Assembly: GCA_022823665.1 (NCBI GenBank)
Contig: JAJEHN010000017.1
Location: 109,501-173,500 of the forward strand
Direction: 5' to 3'
DNA length: 64,000 bases
DNA from: Thermoanaerobaculia bacterium
GTDB taxonomy: Bacteria; Acidobacteriota; Thermoanaerobaculia; Multivoradales; Multivoraceae
A program made the position numbers and the translations under genes. Position 1 is the stretch's first letter. Every line of letters starts with the position of its first letter. Of the stretch, positions 63,597-64,000 are shown in pieces. The notes below the pieces were generated by a model that saw nothing but the letters and a program-made list of their open reading frames with translations, was not told where the DNA came from and made no database searches.

Positions 63597-64000
63597 GTGG
63601 ACGGAACGCCGGAAGACGGAGGGCGGCCGCCGATTTCGGCCCTGGTGACCACCTACAACGAGGAACGGCACATCGCCGACTGCCTCGCGTCCCTCGACTG
63701 GTGCGACGAAGTGCTGGTCGTCGACTCCTTCTCCACCGACCGCACCCCCGAGATCGTGCGCGGCTGCGAGCGCGCCCGCTTCGTCCAGCGCACCTACTAC
63801 GGTTCCGCGTCGCAGAAGAACTGGGCCATGGACCAGACCCAGAACGAGTGGGTGCTGATTCTCGACGCCGACGAACGCTGCACCGCCGAACTCCGGGCGG
63901 AGATCACGGCGCTGTTCCGCGACGGAGAGCCGGCCCACGACGCCTACACGATCAAGCGCCGCGTGTTCTTCCTGGGCAAGGTGATCCGTTTCTCGGGCTG
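63597..64000 (+). CDS. WaaE/KdtX-like family 2 glycosyltransferase, cut by the right edge
   Basis: The first 134 residues of a GT2 enzyme from a GTG at 63597. ALVTTYNEERHIADCLASL opens the GT-A fold, VVDSFSTDRTPEIV follows, and YGSASQKNWAMDQTQNEWVL with LDADER supplies the DxD-type metal site. This combination is typical of lipopolysaccharide core glycosyltransferases of the WaaE type. Divergent from the PagL-like gene, supporting an envelope locus. The 3' end lies outside the window. Confidence 0.88.
   Translation, partial: MDGTPEDGGRPPISALVTTYNEERHIADCLASLDWCDEVLVVDSFSTDRTPEIVRGCERARFVQRTYYGSASQKNWAMDQTQNEWVLILDADERCTAELRAEITALFRDGEPAHDAYTIKRRVFFLGKVIRFSG

Overview
The window is 64 kb of very GC-rich (roughly two thirds G+C), densely coded bacterial chromosome with no rRNA, recognisable tRNA, prophage, insertion sequence or CRISPR array. 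The gene content points to a diderm with lipopolysaccharide: an LpxH-type lipid A enzyme, Mla-type lipid transport, a LolC/E-type permease, a PagL-like deacylase and a WaaE-like glycosyltransferase. A GWxTD-domain protein, a DUF1844 protein, HspR beside dnaK, class II ribonucleotide reductase and a large TPR regulator together suggest Acidobacteriota or a neighbouring phylum. That placement is an inference.

Layout. 1-5.7 kb (minus): a TPR protein cut by the left edge, aroA, lpxH, mrp, plsC. 5.8-8.8 kb (plus): mlaE-mlaF-mlaD and a YggX-like protein. 8.8-10.1 kb (minus): GWxTD protein and folE. 10.1-10.9 kb (plus): a SelW-like selenoprotein gene with an in-frame UGA, then a QueD-like gene. 10.9-16 kb (minus): RlmD-like methyltransferase, a His-tailed small protein, a TlpA-like thioredoxin and nrdJ. 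16.3-18.1 kb (plus): methylmalonyl-CoA mutase and a coiled-coil protein. 18.1-27.3 kb (minus): carB, a LolC/E permease, carA, methylmalonyl-CoA epimerase, meaB and a SPOR-SpoIID protein. 27.7-31.6 kb (minus): DnaC-like ATPase, hspR, dnaK, DUF1844 protein. 31.6-32.4 kb (plus): mazG. 32.5-37.2 kb (minus): S41 peptidase-like protein, STAS and RsbW-like pair, dcd, glpX, a glutaryl-CoA dehydrogenase-like enzyme. 37.3-41.4 kb: CPBP protease, nucleoside transporter, hflC, hflK. 41.4-46.3 kb (plus): a nuclease-helicase fusion and a LuxE/LuxC-like pair. 46.2-54.8 kb: MauE-like protein, ABC-F ATPase, metH, VanZ-like protein and a fused sulfate adenylyltransferase/APS kinase. 54.9-64 kb: acyl-CoA carboxylase beta subunit, amidase, gmd, ribBA, nadK, tlyA, ispA, a Trm112-like protein, PagL-like protein and a glycosyltransferase cut by the right edge.

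Working together: the carboxylase, epimerase, mutase and MeaB make up a propionate/odd-chain acyl-CoA route to succinyl-CoA. Mutase, NrdJ and MetH all need cobalamin. Many neighbours are joined by ATGA, GTGA or TTGA stop/start overlaps, so translational coupling is common.

The most notable non-routine signals are the UGA-containing SelW-like gene with a well-placed SECIS hairpin, and a dispersed family of 23-nt hairpins that share a GGTGCG tag and have covarying stems. A 181-bp near-perfect inverted-repeat element, a LuxE/LuxC pair without luciferase genes, a PD-(D/E)XK plus XPD-like helicase fusion and an S41 peptidase lacking its catalytic lysine also stand out.
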